Source of the DNA: Amoebidium appalachense
Lineage: Eukaryota; Ichthyosporea
Assembly: GCA_963693365.1 (NCBI GenBank)
Contig: CAVNZM010000001.1
Coordinates: forward strand, 15,624,001-15,688,000
Direction: 5' to 3'
Length of the DNA stretch: 64,000 nt
Made by a program: the position numbers and the translations under genes. Shown here in pieces: positions 1 through 11,589 of this stretch; the stretch's first letter is position 1; each line of letters opens with the position of its first letter. The notes beneath the pieces are model-generated. The model did not search any database, had not been told where the DNA came from, and was given only the letters and a program-made list of their open reading frames with translations.

Positions 1-130
1 TAATAAAGGAAACATGTAGAAAGCCATCATTGGCAGGAAGGGACCCTGCAGCAGCAGCAGTGCGCTAGACCCTGGGGGGTGGAGGGGGGGGAAGGGGAGG
101 GGGAGACGGGGGGGGGGGGGGGGGAAGGGG

Positions 131-415
131 GTTTGAATGCGGAAAACGGTACGAAGTACGCCTACACGATGAGAAGCATGGTGCAGGACACACGCAAAGG
201 CAAACATTCAAGTATGCAACATCATCCATGCGCACAGTATGCGTCATAAGCAGAGCCCATCCTCAGGGAGGGCCCAAGTCATCAATTGCGCCTGAGTTTC
301 GACCCCTTAGCCCGCGTATATACGACTCTCCAACTCAGACAGCAGCATCAACTGAACTTGGGAGGGTCAACCCGTCTTGATCAAAGACGAGCAGGGTTGC
401 TTATGCAAGCAAGGT
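131..415 (-). repeat. Dispersed repeat R1, copy A (near full length)
   Basis: On the + strand the copy begins TTTGAATGCG immediately after a G-rich run (105-131). It continues through a block containing GTACGAAGTACG, then AGCAGAGCCCATCCTCAGGG, then GTTTCGACC, and ends near GCAGGGTTGCTTATGCAAG. The same blocks recur in the same order at 1025, 1341, 12841 and 43391. Read on the minus strand it runs from CTTGCATAAGC to CGCATTCAAACCCC and so ends in a C run, like a retroposon with a poly(C) tail. The segment GGGTCGAAAC on the minus strand resembles a pol III B box, but no clear A box is visible, so a SINE identity is inference. No protein is encoded. Confidence 0.7.
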
Positions 416-484
416 GAGCAAAACGGTGAAGATGTGTGTGCAAACTAATGCAGTGCAGCGAAAAATGTGTATGTGCTTACAGAT

Positions 485-780
485 GCACGACACAGAGCAA
501 CCAGGCCCGGGTGGGGTGGGGGGGGGGGGGGGGGGGGGGGGGGGGAGGAATCTTACTTCATTCATACCGAAGACCACTGGAAGGTCTGCGCCACAGCCAC
601 CAAGAAAACCTGCGAAATTACAAATGATGTTGGCATTCTTATTGCATGCTCAGGCAGTGGTAGTGTAATAAAAGATGCATCCACTATGCATCCCCCCCCC
701 CCCCCCCCCCCCCTTCCCCCCGCTCTCCCACCGCTGCCACCACCACCGCCGCCGCCACCACCACCACCCTTTACCACCTA
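485..780. repeat. G run and C run with (CCA/CCG)n flank
   Basis: About 30 G around 515-545 and about 24 C around 690-713, followed by an imperfect CCACCGCCGCC trinucleotide tract. The poly-Pro and poly-Gly frames here are by-products. Between 780 and 1010 the sequence is unique but shows no gene signal. Confidence 0.8.
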
Positions 781-1024
781 TTCTCCGATCACCGCCGCGC
801 ACACATTAACAATTCCCCCCCCACTACTCTCACCGTTCCTCTCTGTTCTCTCTCCTTCTCCCCACCCCATTGCTCCATCTTCTGCCCGACATAATTTTCT
901 GTTTTCCTGCAAACCGTTTGAAGAGTTTGGAATCCACACTTTGAATATATGATGATGGGTCGACCGACGGGGATGTGCAGCAACTTATATGGGGGTAACA
1001 CGAAGGGAGAGGGGGGGGGGGGGG

Positions 1025-1189
1025 GTTTGAATGCGGAACACAGTACGAAGTACGCATACACGATGAGAAGCATGGTGCATGGTGCAGGACACATGCAAAG
1101 GCAAACATTCAAGTATGCAGCATCAGCCATGCGCACAGTATGCGTCATAAGCAGAGCCCATCCTCAGGGAGGGCCCAAGTCATCAATTG

Positions 1190-1190
<1 letters not shown>
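1025..1190 (-). repeat. Dispersed repeat R1, copy B (truncated by a G run)
   Basis: Nearly identical to copy A from TTTGAATGCG through the AGCAGAGCCCATCCTCAGGG block. It then stops at CATCAATTGC, where a 30-base G run (1191-1220) replaces the GTTTCGACC part present in copy A. A GGTGCAT segment is also duplicated near 1074-1085. G runs therefore flank this copy on both sides. Confidence 0.7.
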
Positions 1191-1223
<33 letters not shown>

Positions 1224-1340
1224 TGGTTATTAAAAATGGAAGAAAAGAGGTCAAGGTGCAAAGTATCGAGAACTAAACGGTAAGAAATCACGAAGATGAA
1301 GGGGTGTGTGTTGGGGGGGGGGGGGGGGGGGGGGGGGGGG

Positions 1341-1431
1341 AGATTTGAATGCGTCATAAAGTACGAAGTACACATGAACAACGGATAACACGATGCAGAG
1401 TGCAAACCATACATAAAGAATATGCATATAG
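1341..1431 (-). repeat. Dispersed repeat R1, copy C (partial)
   Basis: Follows a G run (1313-1340) directly. It carries TTTGAATGCG, GTACGAAGTACACATGAAC and GATGCAGAGTGCAAACC, then diverges near 1431. It is closer to copy G at 43.4 kb than to copies A and B, so at least two subfamilies exist. Confidence 0.65.
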
Positions 1432-1735
1432 GGAGCCTGGTTGGGTGGTAAGAGAAGGGAAAGTTCTGTAGAGTTCGGAGCTGGGGGTGGGGTGGGGGGT
1501 GGGAGGTGGGGGAGTGGGGTGGGGAGAGAGAGGGGGGGGAGAGGCTGGCTGGAGAGGGAACCGCTGTGTGTGTGCATGTATGTGTGTGAGTGAGTGAGTG
1601 TTTGTTTGGGGTGGGGCTGCGCCGGGGGGGGGGCTTGCACACATTTAAAGGAGACTTCAGGACCCTCCCCATCTCGTATGCCAGTTTGTTTGGCCCGCTG
1701 CACCCGTGCAAACAGTTGGCACGTGCCATTAGAGC

Positions 1736-1953
1736 CATCTGATTGGTCGAACAGGCACCCACCGCAGCCAATCAGAGAGAGACATGCCTGCTGGCAGCCG
1801 GGCAGATCGGTGGTGAGCCTGAAATGGGAAAGTGGTCTGGGGTTAATATTTAAAAAGGGAGAAAGAACGAGACATCATAGAACTTGTTTAATGTTCGTGT
1901 CTGTATTGTTATTTAATAATAATTTGCTGAGAGCCCGCGCAAGAAGGTGTTGA
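1736..1953 (+). promoter_or_regulatory. Possible promoter: CCAAT boxes and an A/T box
   Basis: GATTGG (1741) and CCAATCAG (1768) flank a short segment, followed by TTAATATTTAAAAAGGG near 1844. The first ATG downstream, at 1891, opens a 20-codon frame rich in Arg that ends at a TGA. No continuing exon was found before the next G run, so any gene here is unproven. Confidence 0.25.
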
Positions 1954-2279
1954 GGTGGCCACCGAGGGGGGAGGGGAGGGGGGGGGGGGGGGGGGGGGAT
2001 GGGAAGGGCCATAATAAGTAAACAAACAAACAAAAAAATAAATAGATACACAAAGCAGCTGCTGTTAGCAAGCCATGGTATTATCCAAAGAGCACTGGGT
2101 TGTTCTTTTTACTCTTGTATCTCAAAACGGTCTTTCGCTGGTTGTGGTAAAAACCACAAAGCATGAGCTTGCCGGTGCTGTGGTATCATACATACTGGTC
2201 AACTTGACACTATGAAGTCTTAGGCCAAAATAGACCAATTTCGCGCAAACAACCACGTGCGAGGAATAGATGTTATTTT

Positions 2280-2795
2280 TTTGGCGGAGGGGGGAAGAGC
2301 AGGGGGTGGGGGGGAAGGGAGGGAGGAGGGGGGTGAGGGAGAGAGGGGGGGGGGAAGGGGGGGGGGGGGGGGGGAGGGGGGAGGTTAGCAACCTGTAATC
2401 AGAGAGGAAGAGCCCTGGGTCGACCGTCAGATTACGTACGGGTTGGCTCATGTTGTACTCATCCAGCCCTGCCACAGAAATCAATATGTACCCCATTTGA
2501 GCATGTTTTACATACGAGAAAATTCAGACCCGTCATACAGGAAACATTGCAATTTCTGAGTATCAGCCGCCCCTCCCCCCTCCCCTCCTCCCCTCCCTCC
2601 TTCCCCCCCCCCCCCCCCCCCCCCTTCCCCCCTCCCCATGGGGTAAAATGCGTTACAGAACACGACGTACACATTTAGGAAGGACAACACAATGCAGACT
2701 TTGTCAAGCAGCCGCTAAGAGTATGGATCATAGGTAGAGAGCCCATGCACCCCCAAGACACCGCAGAGTGCAAACCAAACATGAAAAAGTAAGGG

Positions 2796-2841
<46 letters not shown>

Positions 2842-2985
2842 CTTTTAACACCACCAGCAGCGCCAAAAGCCTGAAAGCATGGCCCATGAAAGAAAGTAAG
2901 ACAAAAAAAAAAGGGAAACCCCCAAAAAAGAAAAGTACCAAAGAAGAGAGCCCCCCCCCCCCCCCCCCCCCCCCCCTCCCCCCCC

Positions 2986-3024
<39 letters not shown>

Positions 3025-3177
3025 AAAAGAACTCCTGGGTGCCTCGTGTATCTCTCCTACGAACATTGAGCGTACTGGCTCGAACCACATTTAACGTCAG
3101 TTCATTTTTTTTTTTTTTTTTTTTTTTTCTTTGGTTCTCGTTGCATTACAAAGGGTACAGAGGGTCTAGAGAATGCA

Positions 3178-3216
<39 letters not shown>

Positions 3217-3500
3217 GGCAAAAAAAAAAACAAAAAAAAACGACAGGCCTTCCTCCCCACTCACACACCCTTCAAACCCTCCCAAACAGAAGCACGTTCT
3301 GATTACCCCCCCCTCTCCTCCCCCCTCCCTGCCCAAAAATAAAAAAAATAAGAAAACAAAATGAATTACAGGAAGCAAAATGGATAAGCCTACTTCCCAA
3401 ACGAACCACATAAGCCCAATCTCAAAGCCATAAATAAAAGTCACACGAACAAAAACATACACAGCATACACCAGTGCACTTAGATGCAGTATAAAGAGGC
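2280..3500. repeat. Homopolymer cluster plus degraded R1 copy D
   Basis: Contains G runs (2350-2383; 2799-2841, 43 G), C runs (2604-2624; 2951-2976; 3180-3214, 35 C), an A run (2990-3022) and a T run (3106-3128). Fragments of R1 lie at 2641-2696 and 2749-2792 (AATGCGTTACAGAACACGA, GCAGAGTGCAAACCAAACAT). No gene is supported. Confidence 0.75.
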
Positions 3501-3949
3501 AGTTGGGGTCATTTTACGGACACAGCAATTTTCCATCTAAAACCCTTGATGTTTACACAAGTTCACGGCAAGACACTCGCAAAAAACCCTAAGCCCCTGT
3601 CCAAACAGGGAAAACGTGAACACAAATGGATATGGTTGTGGAAATGGTTGTGGCGCACTGGGTTGACTATGGTGGCACGCACATTCATACGCCCATGTAA
3701 TCATGGATCGAAGTAAATACAGCCGGACAAGTACAGGATATGCACACGGACCTGTGCTATGCTGCATACACACACACTGTGACACGCCTACACAAGCATA
3801 AAGTGTGTCTGGGAAAAAAGATACTCGTTGGCACGTACGCATGCACGGCCGGAAGGATGCACATCCATACACGCACGAAAGCACGTGGACATGAGCAGTA
3901 ACAGGAGCACAAGCGCACAAGCACGCACCCCAAACACGTGCAGGTGCGC

Positions 3950-4438
<489 letters not shown>

Positions 4439-4559
4439 GCCATGGCCCAGGCGTCCTCCAATGTTGCAGCACATGCTGCCCCCGCAGCCGCAAGCAGCAG
4501 CCACCGGTACACAGCCATGGCGGATAGATGCTTGCGTGCACATCAGAAGCTCATAATCT

Positions 4560-5190
4560 AACGCACATCGGCATTCCCATGTTGTTTTAAAAGGTACGGT
4601 GTGAGAGGCAGTACTGAACGTTTCGAAAAGCTATAAACGAAAACCAGGCACCTTCTTGAACATCTGCCGTCACTTCAGTTGAACTCATGCAAGCGAGAAA
4701 GTCGTTCGCAAGCAGCACCTCCCAGCACAGTAATGGACTATAAAGAGGCTGCTTTTAATGAATATGCTCTAGCTTAGAAACTATCACGTGTCCTACAACA
4801 TCGGAATCTCAAAATAGGAGACAACTCCAGCAAGGACTCCAGCATCAGCCGACTAGGCCGATGGCTTTGTTCAAGATGCCCGGGGCTGTTGTGATATTCC
4901 CGAGGTTCATCCCTCTGAGCCACGTTTCTTTGATTGGCTTAGCGTGCATCACGGTTTTATTGCTGCCATGCTATCCAATCATACCATAGCTTCGCACATG
5001 CTTTACAACATCTTTGCGCAATGTCAATATCAAGCAATAAAGTTGGTGCACCAGCCTCCGCAGGCTCATGGTCACAGTGTTGCCGCGCCCGCAGTTTCAA
5101 GTCACCGTGAAGTTACAAATCAGTAATGTAACATCGATACCAGCCGCGAGTCCTATAGAACCCAAGCACACGTTTGGTTAACTGAAAACG
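4560..5190 (+). promoter_or_regulatory. Upstream region of the thioesterase gene
   Basis: About 630 bases of unique sequence lead up to the start codon at 5191. GATTGGCTT (4933) and CCAATCATA (4975) are CCAAT-type boxes on opposite strands; no TATA box is evident. The role as promoter is inferred from position and the boxes. Confidence 0.4.
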
Positions 5191-5451
5191 ATGGGCCTCC
5201 AAAGCAGGCCCGCTCTAGCTTGCGTAGTGCACTTTCAAGCACTCAAGCTTAGTTGTAGGCAAACATCGGCTTCAACACCAGCGCTAACAACAAGGAGAGG
5301 ATATGCAAGCGCAACCACCCAGAAACTAACTGAACAGGCAAGCTGGCCGTATCGTTTTGACAGGGATACGTTCAGTGAGAAGATAGCTGAGGGAATATAT
5401 AGAGGTACTTACAGCGATAACTGGAACATTGTCAAGGTGAGTGAAAAGGCT

Positions 5452-5487
<36 letters not shown>

Positions 5488-6097
5488 ACCCAAGGCAGCT
5501 AGAGGCTTTGTTATAAGATTGCAATTTCTTACGTGAACCAACCATTTCGGACAGGTTCATCAATTTTCCTAACAAACAGGCTTCTGTTTTCTCACTTTCT
5601 CTTGAGGTCGTCGGGAGCCTGCTTTAACCTGCAGCCTCTGTTGGGTATACAAACGAGTTAATATTTCATGACCTCACTTGCAAAACATGAGTTGTTCCCT
5701 TGACATTCCCTTACACATGTGTTTCACTCGCGTGCGCGCGCACGCACACACGCATACACAAACAACGGCACACACATAAACACTTACACGCACACACTTG
5801 CACGCACACACTCACTCACTCATCCACTCATCCACTACTTACTCACTCACTCACAATTTCACTCTAACCCGGTTGACACAGTTCCCAAATGGAGGCTATG
5901 TTCTGGCCTGTGCAGTGCGGGCCATGCAGCAGGAGACCGGCCTCACACCCCTCTCTCTAAGTGCCAACTACCTCGGCCCCGCTCAGTCCAACCTGCCCTA
6001 TACGGTGCATCTCGAAACGGTTAAGCAGGGAAAATCAAAGGCCACTTTGTGTGCAAGGTCACTCTTCCCCCCGCCTTCCACACGGTTGCTTCCTCTG

Positions 6098-6151
<54 letters not shown>

Positions 6152-7332
6152 CCCCCCCCCCCCTCCCCCCCCCCCCCCTCTCTCCCCCTCCCTCCCTCTC
6201 TCTCGCTCTCGCTCTCTGTCTCTCACTCTCTCTTCCTCTCACTCCCCCCCCCCCCCCCCCCCGGTGTCTCTCCCCTTTCCAGGGAAGTATCACACACACA
6301 CATGCCTTCTTGCTCTTGGCTTGCACTTTTTTTGAACTGTGCCCTCTCCCACCCGCCTTCCCTCCCCTTGGAAGCCCTCCGTCTTGCCACACACACACAG
6401 GTAGCAAGAGGGTATACAGTTTTCTTGATAAGTGTAGCACAAAGAAAGTGGGTGTGGTTCTTCAAAGTCGGTTGGAGCATGCTGGATAGGACGAAAGACG
6501 GTGGTGAGGGACAGCAGTTATGCTGGTGTGTGCGGTGGGCGGGCGGGCGGGGGGGGGGGGGGGGGGGGGGGGGGAGGGGGGGGGGACGGGAGCTGCTTAT
6601 TAGCATCGTTTCTCTTCTTGCCACAAGGTTGCCTTTCCCTGACAGACAATTTTATTGTTTGCTGGCTTGGTGCCAGACCTCATTGTACTGAGTCTCTTTA
6701 CTTGTTTAGAGTTGCTAATGAACCGTTGCCCATGCAGGGTATTCCAGAACGATCGAGAGCATGTTCGTGTCATGGGCACGCTCGTGCCCCCAGGCTCACT
6801 CGACGCCAGTGGACGAGAGCACCTCTTCCCCCGTTTACGCAAGCTGAGCCCCCCCTCCGCTCCGCCCCTCACCACCTTCAATCAAACTATGGCCAGCCTC
6901 GCCAGCCGCCTTTTCACCCCACGTGCATTTCGCATGGCCAAGCACATGGAAACATTGGTCTCCCCGCAGAATCTTATGTGGATGATTGGACGGCCAACTG
7001 GACGTGCCGAGCTCAGCGGGTGGATAAGATTCAAGGACAAAAGGCCCATTGATAACCTCGCCCTGACCCTTTTGTGTGACGCATTCCCTCCACCTGTGCT
7101 TGATGTTGGGTACAAGTCTTGGGTGCCAACCATAGATCTTTCACTGCATGTGCGAAGCAATGTTTCCCCGGGGACCGAATGGGTAAAGTGCGTGTTCCGC
7201 TCAAACGCGGTACAGGCCGGGTACGTAGAGGAAGATGGGGAGCTGTGGGATGAAAACGGAAATTTGCTGGCTATGTCACGTCAGTTGGCACAGTTGTTTC
7301 CCATGAGTGATTCACGACCAACCGTGTTGTAA
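5191..7332 (+). CDS. Acyl-CoA thioesterase-like protein (double hotdog, 4HBT_3/TesB type), mitochondrial
   Basis: Three exons: 5191-5436, 5882-6057 and 6738-7332, giving 338 residues. Donors are AAG|GTGAGT and CAAG|GTCACT; acceptors are GACACAG and CCATGCAG. The second donor is weak, but phase and protein continuity require it. The N-terminus is Arg-rich and lacks acidic residues, with RRGYASA near residue 36, typical of a cleaved mitochondrial presequence. Exon 2 opens with PNGGYVLA, the hallmark of TesB/4HBT_3 thioesterases, which hydrolyse acyl-CoA to free acid and CoA. The second hotdog half lies around residues 215-325 and includes SWVPTIDLSLHV and GYVEEDGELWDENGNLLA. The exact acyl substrate cannot be read from sequence. 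Intron 1 holds a G run and CA/CT repeats; intron 2 holds (CT)n, C runs and a G run. The first ATG after the upstream region is used. Confidence 0.82.
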
Positions 7333-7978
7333 TTGTAGTGCACCGTATGTGCCTGGCAAGAAGGGTATGTAAAAGGACGCCGGGCAGGGGGAAGAGTGGG
7401 CGAGGCGGGGGGGGGGAGAGCGGGGGAGGGGGGGGGGGGGGGGGGGGTAGCAGTCATTTAAGAAAAATGTACGTCTTGGCATGGATCCGGAGCCATGGGT
7501 ACGGGGCATTTTTTTTTCTTACTCTTGTATTTACATCAACTTTCACGGGTTTTGACGAATCCCAAACTTTGTCCGTGGGTACCGCTGTATTATACTGAGC
7601 AACCTACACGGGTCGTAGGCCAAAATGGAACAGAACACAACCGTTAGCTGCAGCACTCTATATCTGTTCCCCTCGGTAGACAAAGTGGTACCAGGTCATG
7701 TTGAAAGGGAGAGAAGACGGATCTGGACCCAATCCTAGGCAGGCTGATGGATGTAGCTAATTAGCTAGCTGACCGGCCGCGGTAACCCGGCCCCAAGCGG
7801 CCGCACCTTCATAACGACACCGTGGCCACGTTGCATGCGTGCAATGCTTGAGATAAAGGGGTCACAAAACCTTGAAAAACTGTGAATCCAAAAGAGAGAA
7901 ATCTACACCAAGGTCACACCAACAACGCTCTCGAAGATATACCAAGCAGAGTGGTGAAGTGAACGTTCAGCCTCTTTT
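7333..7978. other. Intergenic, no gene seen
   Basis: 3' flank of the thioesterase gene with a G-rich tract at 7400-7447, then unique sequence. A GC-rich stretch near 7775-7803 contains GCGGCCGC. No AATAAA is visible close to the stop codon. Confidence 0.5.
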
Positions 7979-7979
7979 A

Positions 7980-8121
7980 GGGCCTGTTTGGCAACGCGGA
8001 GTTACGAACTCCGGCGTAGACCATACGTATACGCCGGGTATCAAATCAGTATCCAGATTCTGACTTGTAATCCGGATTTAGGTCAAAACCTGGCGTAGAT
8101 AACCGCTCGTGCCAAACAGAC
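7980..8121 (+). mobile_element. Solo Harbinger-like MITE terminus (copy 1)
   Basis: Begins GGGCCTGTTTGGCAAC, identical to the terminal repeat of the 8619-10322 element, and ends GTGCCAAACAGAC, matching that element's internal inverted site rather than its outer end. The interior is full of short foldbacks such as GCGGAGTTACGAACTCCG. It is most simply a solo terminal module of the larger element. A clean target duplication is not visible at its right end. Confidence 0.65.
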
Positions 8122-8381
8122 AACACTTTTTTCAGCTTCGTTTACCAAGTCACATTGCGCAAGTTTTACGTTGATCGGAGTGCGCATACTTTGCACGTAT
8201 ATCGTACCTAGGACTCAGTACTATTTTTTTTGTAGTGACTGTGCAGGGGTTTACACACTTTTTATTGCGTGGACACTGCCGGAGGCCCAGCATTCGACGG
8301 CCTACTGCGTTTTCCAGCACAGCCAATCAAATGCAGCCAGTGACATATGTACATGCTAGGCAACAATGAGCGCCATCCTAG

Positions 8382-8439
8382 TATCTGACACCCCTAATAC
8401 ATATTATGGGTATCTGACACCCCTATTACATATTATGGG
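8382..8439. repeat. 29-bp tandem duplication
   Basis: Two adjacent near-identical 29-base units beginning TATCTGACACCCCT and ending TATTATGGG, differing at one position (AATAC versus ATTAC). Confidence 0.9.
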
Positions 8440-8788
8440 TAAGCAGAGGCTAGCATCGGTAGCTCCGAAAGAAAGTTAAGGCACCGGATCACAATATCAT
8501 ACTGTGCAGCATTAATAAGGTGATCTAGGATAGTCATCTTAAAACGGTTATATTGAGGAAGAGAGGAAGAAAAGAGAATAAAACCGCCAATAACCTCCGG
8601 TTCTACTACATTAGCTAAGGGCCTGTTTGGCAACCCGGGTTTAGGGTCCTAAATCCGGATTACGGGCGATTTTGGGTTTAGCGCTAAATCCAAATCTCAA
8701 AATCCAGCCGCTGCCAAACAGACGGCCAGATCCGGTCACGTAAATCTGGGTTTCAAACCCCTCGGACATGGCCGTAATCTGGATTCCA

Positions 8789-8814
8789 CTAATCCACCTC
8801 GGGAGGTGGATTAG
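8789..8814. repeat. 26-bp palindrome (left inner end of the element)
   Basis: CTAATCCACCTC then GG then GAGGTGGATTAG: perfect arms of 12 bp. Its partner at the other end of the element is at 10121-10146. Confidence 0.9.
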
Positions 8815-9050
8815 CGCGAAATCCTTTCAGGTCCTGAATGTCCGACCCAATGAATGTTCATTTTATGGAACTATATATGGTGTCCTTTTGCACCAATCGT
8901 CGATAGTTTGAAGTGGCCAAAAAAGGATTGTTGAAAGGGCGCCAAACCAAACTTCCGTTGCTGGCAGCATGTGGATACTGAGTGGGCTGCGACAGCTGTG
9001 CCTTGAACTGCGACACCTGCACCAACGCACGGACTTGCACGTGGGGAACG

Positions 9051-9058
9051 TTATAAAA
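9051..9058 (+). promoter_or_regulatory. TATA box of the Myb/SANT-like gene
   Basis: TTATAAAAAC. The first ATG downstream is at 9254, about 170 bases past the expected transcription start. Confidence 0.5.
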
Positions 9059-9253
9059 ACAGACACGCACCTCACTTCTCATTCTTTTCCTACCCTCTGC
9101 GGCCGTCCAGCCCGAGTCTTCCAGTAGCACAGTACACTTGTAGATAATCTTGTTTGAACCGACAAGACGCCTGCAAACCTCAACATCGAATCACAGAGTG
9201 ACAGTCCCCCACAGTCAGCCAAACCGTCGACTGAGGCGGTTGAAAAGACACGT

Positions 9254-9415
9254 ATGAGATTTACGGGAGAAGAAAGCAAGTTCGTTGTAGACGATTTTCT
9301 TAGCCTCTCACTCAGGAAACTTGATTCGGGAGGCAAGAGCCTTAAAAAGGCTCAATGGAATGGAATGGCCGGTCGTTTCCATGAACAGCAGAGCAAATCT
9401 AACCCGAAATCGTAC
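9254..9415 (+). pseudogene. Myb/SANT-like DNA-binding domain, truncated by a nested MITE
   Basis: Fifty-four codons from the first ATG after the TATA box at 9051. FTGEESKFVVDDFLSL followed by a KKAQWNGMAGRF segment resembles the first two helices of Myb/SANT-like domains (Myb_DNA-bind_3), which accompany the transposase in PIF/Harbinger elements and bind terminal repeats. At 9416 the frame runs into a small inverted-repeat element (9418-9566) and then reads only transposon sequence, so the third helix is missing. If the junction GTGGGC acts as a splice donor, a downstream exon could restore the protein, but I found none in frame. The domain call rests on pattern only. Confidence 0.45.
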
Positions 9416-9417
9416 GT

Positions 9418-9566
9418 GGGCTGTTTGGCATCCATGGGTTATCTACCCGGCTTAACCCAGGTTTCGGCTGAGATCCGGATTCTGCAGCATAATCTGGATC
9501 TCGATTTTGATATCCAGATATCCCTTGAAATCCAGATTACACTAACCCGCGTTGCCAAACAGGCCC
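9418..9566 (+). mobile_element. Nested Harbinger-like MITE (copy 3)
   Basis: 149 bp from GGGCTGTTTGGCA to GTTGCCAAACAGGCCC, followed by TAA. The interior contains foldbacks of the type ATCTGGAT/ATCCAGAT. The left flank is CGT rather than TAA, so the target duplication is imperfect. It sits inside the Myb/SANT-like frame. Confidence 0.7.
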
Positions 9567-10120
9567 TAACAGGTTGCATTTATTGATAGATATGTATGTA
9601 TTTGTATACACTGTGATGATACCATTTGCGTATATAACAACAACAACGTTTCCGGTTGCAAAACCATTATGTATTTAGCACGAAACATGGCCCTTTCGGC
9701 CGCAGTTGCAGCAATTGCATTCTTTTCTTCCCCCTACAGGCATCTTGTCGGTTCAGACAATCTTGACCGATGTGCAAAAGATTGTCTAATGGTAAAAAAA
9801 AAGTTGCCTACAAGTTGGCCGCGAAGAGGAAGAATAGTTGAGGGGGGTCTTGTTTTTATACGACTTACCACACGTGGCCGGCTGTGTGTGGCTGTGTCGG
9901 CAGCGGCCTGCGCTGGGCCGCGGGCTGTCGCAGGCTCACCAGCAAGCTGGCCATGCCGGTGACAACGGACTTTCCGTTTGGCGCCTTTTCCACTTTAACT
10001 TTTTTTGGCTAATCTTGAAAAGCCGACATTTGGCTGAGAGAGAAATGTAAAAAGGTCTCACGAGTCACGACATGAGTTTTCATTGGTTTAGACCTTCACA
10101 CGGCGTTGAACATTTCGCGC

Positions 10121-10146
10121 ATAATCCACCTCCGGAGGTGGATTAT
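10121..10146. repeat. 26-bp perfect palindrome (right inner end of the element)
   Basis: ATAATCCACCTCC followed by its exact complement. It matches the palindrome at 8789-8814, and the neighbouring TTTCAAACCCC block is present on the opposite strand. Confidence 0.92.
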
Positions 10147-10322
10147 AGAAATTGGAGTACAAGCGTCAAGCGATGTCCAAGGGGTTTGAAACCCGGCGTA
10201 CACAGGCCAGATTGGGCCGTCTGTTTGGTATCGCGGATTTCAGAAAATCCGCTTTAGCCCTAACTCCAAAATCACTCTGACTCCGGAGTATGGCCGCTAA
10301 CTCCGCGTTGCCAAACAGGCCC

Positions 10323-11040
10323 TAATAAAGCTGACTCCGATGAACCGGCCTGAGGCTTGCAGTGACGTCAGTTTACCGACCGATGTAACTTGGCGATTGG
10401 TCCAGAACGTACCAGCCTGCCAGCCTCTAGTCACTTTGAGTGCTGTCTCCCTGCGGCTCTAACATACCTTGTAGGTTGCCGCAGGCGACAGTCACTAGAC
10501 AAAGTTGGATCGTGCGTAATCGGATCTGGTTTTACTGGCGAGCAATGAGTGGCTACAAATCACGCTAATCATTAAATATGAAATGAGGTTTGAAAGGCTT
10601 TTGGCGGGAATACCAGGAGGAGATATGATTGGGTTTGGATGTCCCGATCTCTGAGCGAAGCAAAAATGCCCAACAGTGAACAAGGCGGCCCTTTTCAGTC
10701 CACGTACGTAGATGAGGCAACAACGTTCGAAGCAGCTGGCTTTATTGTGCGCGGCTTGCTTGTGCTTCCACGCGAATTCAATGTTCCTTTCCGCGGCCTC
10801 TCCACTTCTTATTCATATGACATGTTTCAACTTCTCAAATGCACATTCTGAATCACATGTGACTGACTGACTTCAGTGTATCCAAGCCAAGAACCTCAGG
10901 GGATGCAAGTAGATGCCGTGCAGATCATGGCAAAACACGTTAATTAGATTTTAATCCTGTGCACATATTTGATACGAAAGATGGAACAAAGAGATGTGAG
11001 TGCAGTGCTCGCCGTACGCGCCACCTTGACCTTGTTTGTG
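10323..11040. other. Intergenic, no gene seen
   Basis: Unique sequence of balanced composition. A TGACGTCA (CRE-like) palindrome lies near 10363. The short frames here show no recognisable domain. Confidence 0.4.
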
Positions 11041-11043
11041 CCA

Positions 11044-11150
11044 AAAAAAAAAAAAAAAACTACTCTTAAAATTATGTGCACACCTGAAATCTCCATCCAG
11101 ATCTATATAGCGTACACAACACCTCCCTCTTCCCCTCCCCCTCCCCGCGC

Positions 11151-11188
<38 letters not shown>

Positions 11189-11203
11189 TCTCCTCCCCCC
11201 CCC

Positions 11204-11234
<31 letters not shown>

Positions 11235-11565
11235 ACACACATACCACATTCACCAAAATACAAATGCACACACACACAGTCCATCGATCCACCCAGTAAG
11301 ACGATGCAATGGCCGTATCATCACGTATGCGATAAAGGCCGTCGACGGCTCTGCACGCGGGGCAGCTGTCGAGGGATCTGGACGAGGAAGGGAGAGGGAC
11401 GATGCGGGAGGCGCGGGAGGGGGGAGGGGGGAGGGGGAGGAGGAGGGGGGGGGGGGGGAGGGGGGGGGGTTGCAAGCACCAAGCATGGTACCGGTGACAC
11501 AGCATGCACACGGTCTGTGTAGAGGGGGGAACTCTAGGGGGGGGGGGGGGGGGGGGGGGGGGCAG
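11044..11565. repeat. Homopolymer and microsatellite cluster
   Basis: A run (11044-11059), two C runs (about 11152-11186 and 11198-11220), (CA)n (11221-11242), G-rich tracts (11420-11470) and a G run (11539-11562). No gene. Confidence 0.85.
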
Positions 11566-11589
11566 CGCATGCCAGCATGGATCTCTCAT

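Larger units (their letters stand above)
8619..10322 (+). mobile_element. PIF/Harbinger-like DNA element, non-autonomous, with composite termini
   Basis: Outer ends are perfect 16-bp inverted repeats, GGGCCTGTTTGGCAAC at 8619-8634 and its complement at 10307-10322. TAA lies directly outside both (8616-8618 and 10323-10325). A 3-bp TAA duplication and this type of terminus are characteristic of PIF/Harbinger and Tourist elements. Each terminus is composite: outer repeat, about 80-90 bp, an inner inverted copy (CCAAACAGACGGCC at 8713-8726 and its complement near 10216-10229), a block with TTTCAAACCCC, then a 26-bp palindrome (8789-8814 and 10121-10146). Between the termini are a TATA promoter and a Myb/SANT-like frame. 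No DDE transposase is present, so it would need one in trans. Confidence 0.72.

Noticed and set aside
8382-8439. Possible CRISPR-like direct repeat
   Set aside because: Only two adjacent units with no spacer; a simple tandem duplication in a eukaryotic context.
9741-9795. Candidate second exon of the Myb/SANT-like gene after CCCTACAG
   Set aside because: In the phase set by the only available donor it meets a stop after eight codons and does not resemble the missing helix.
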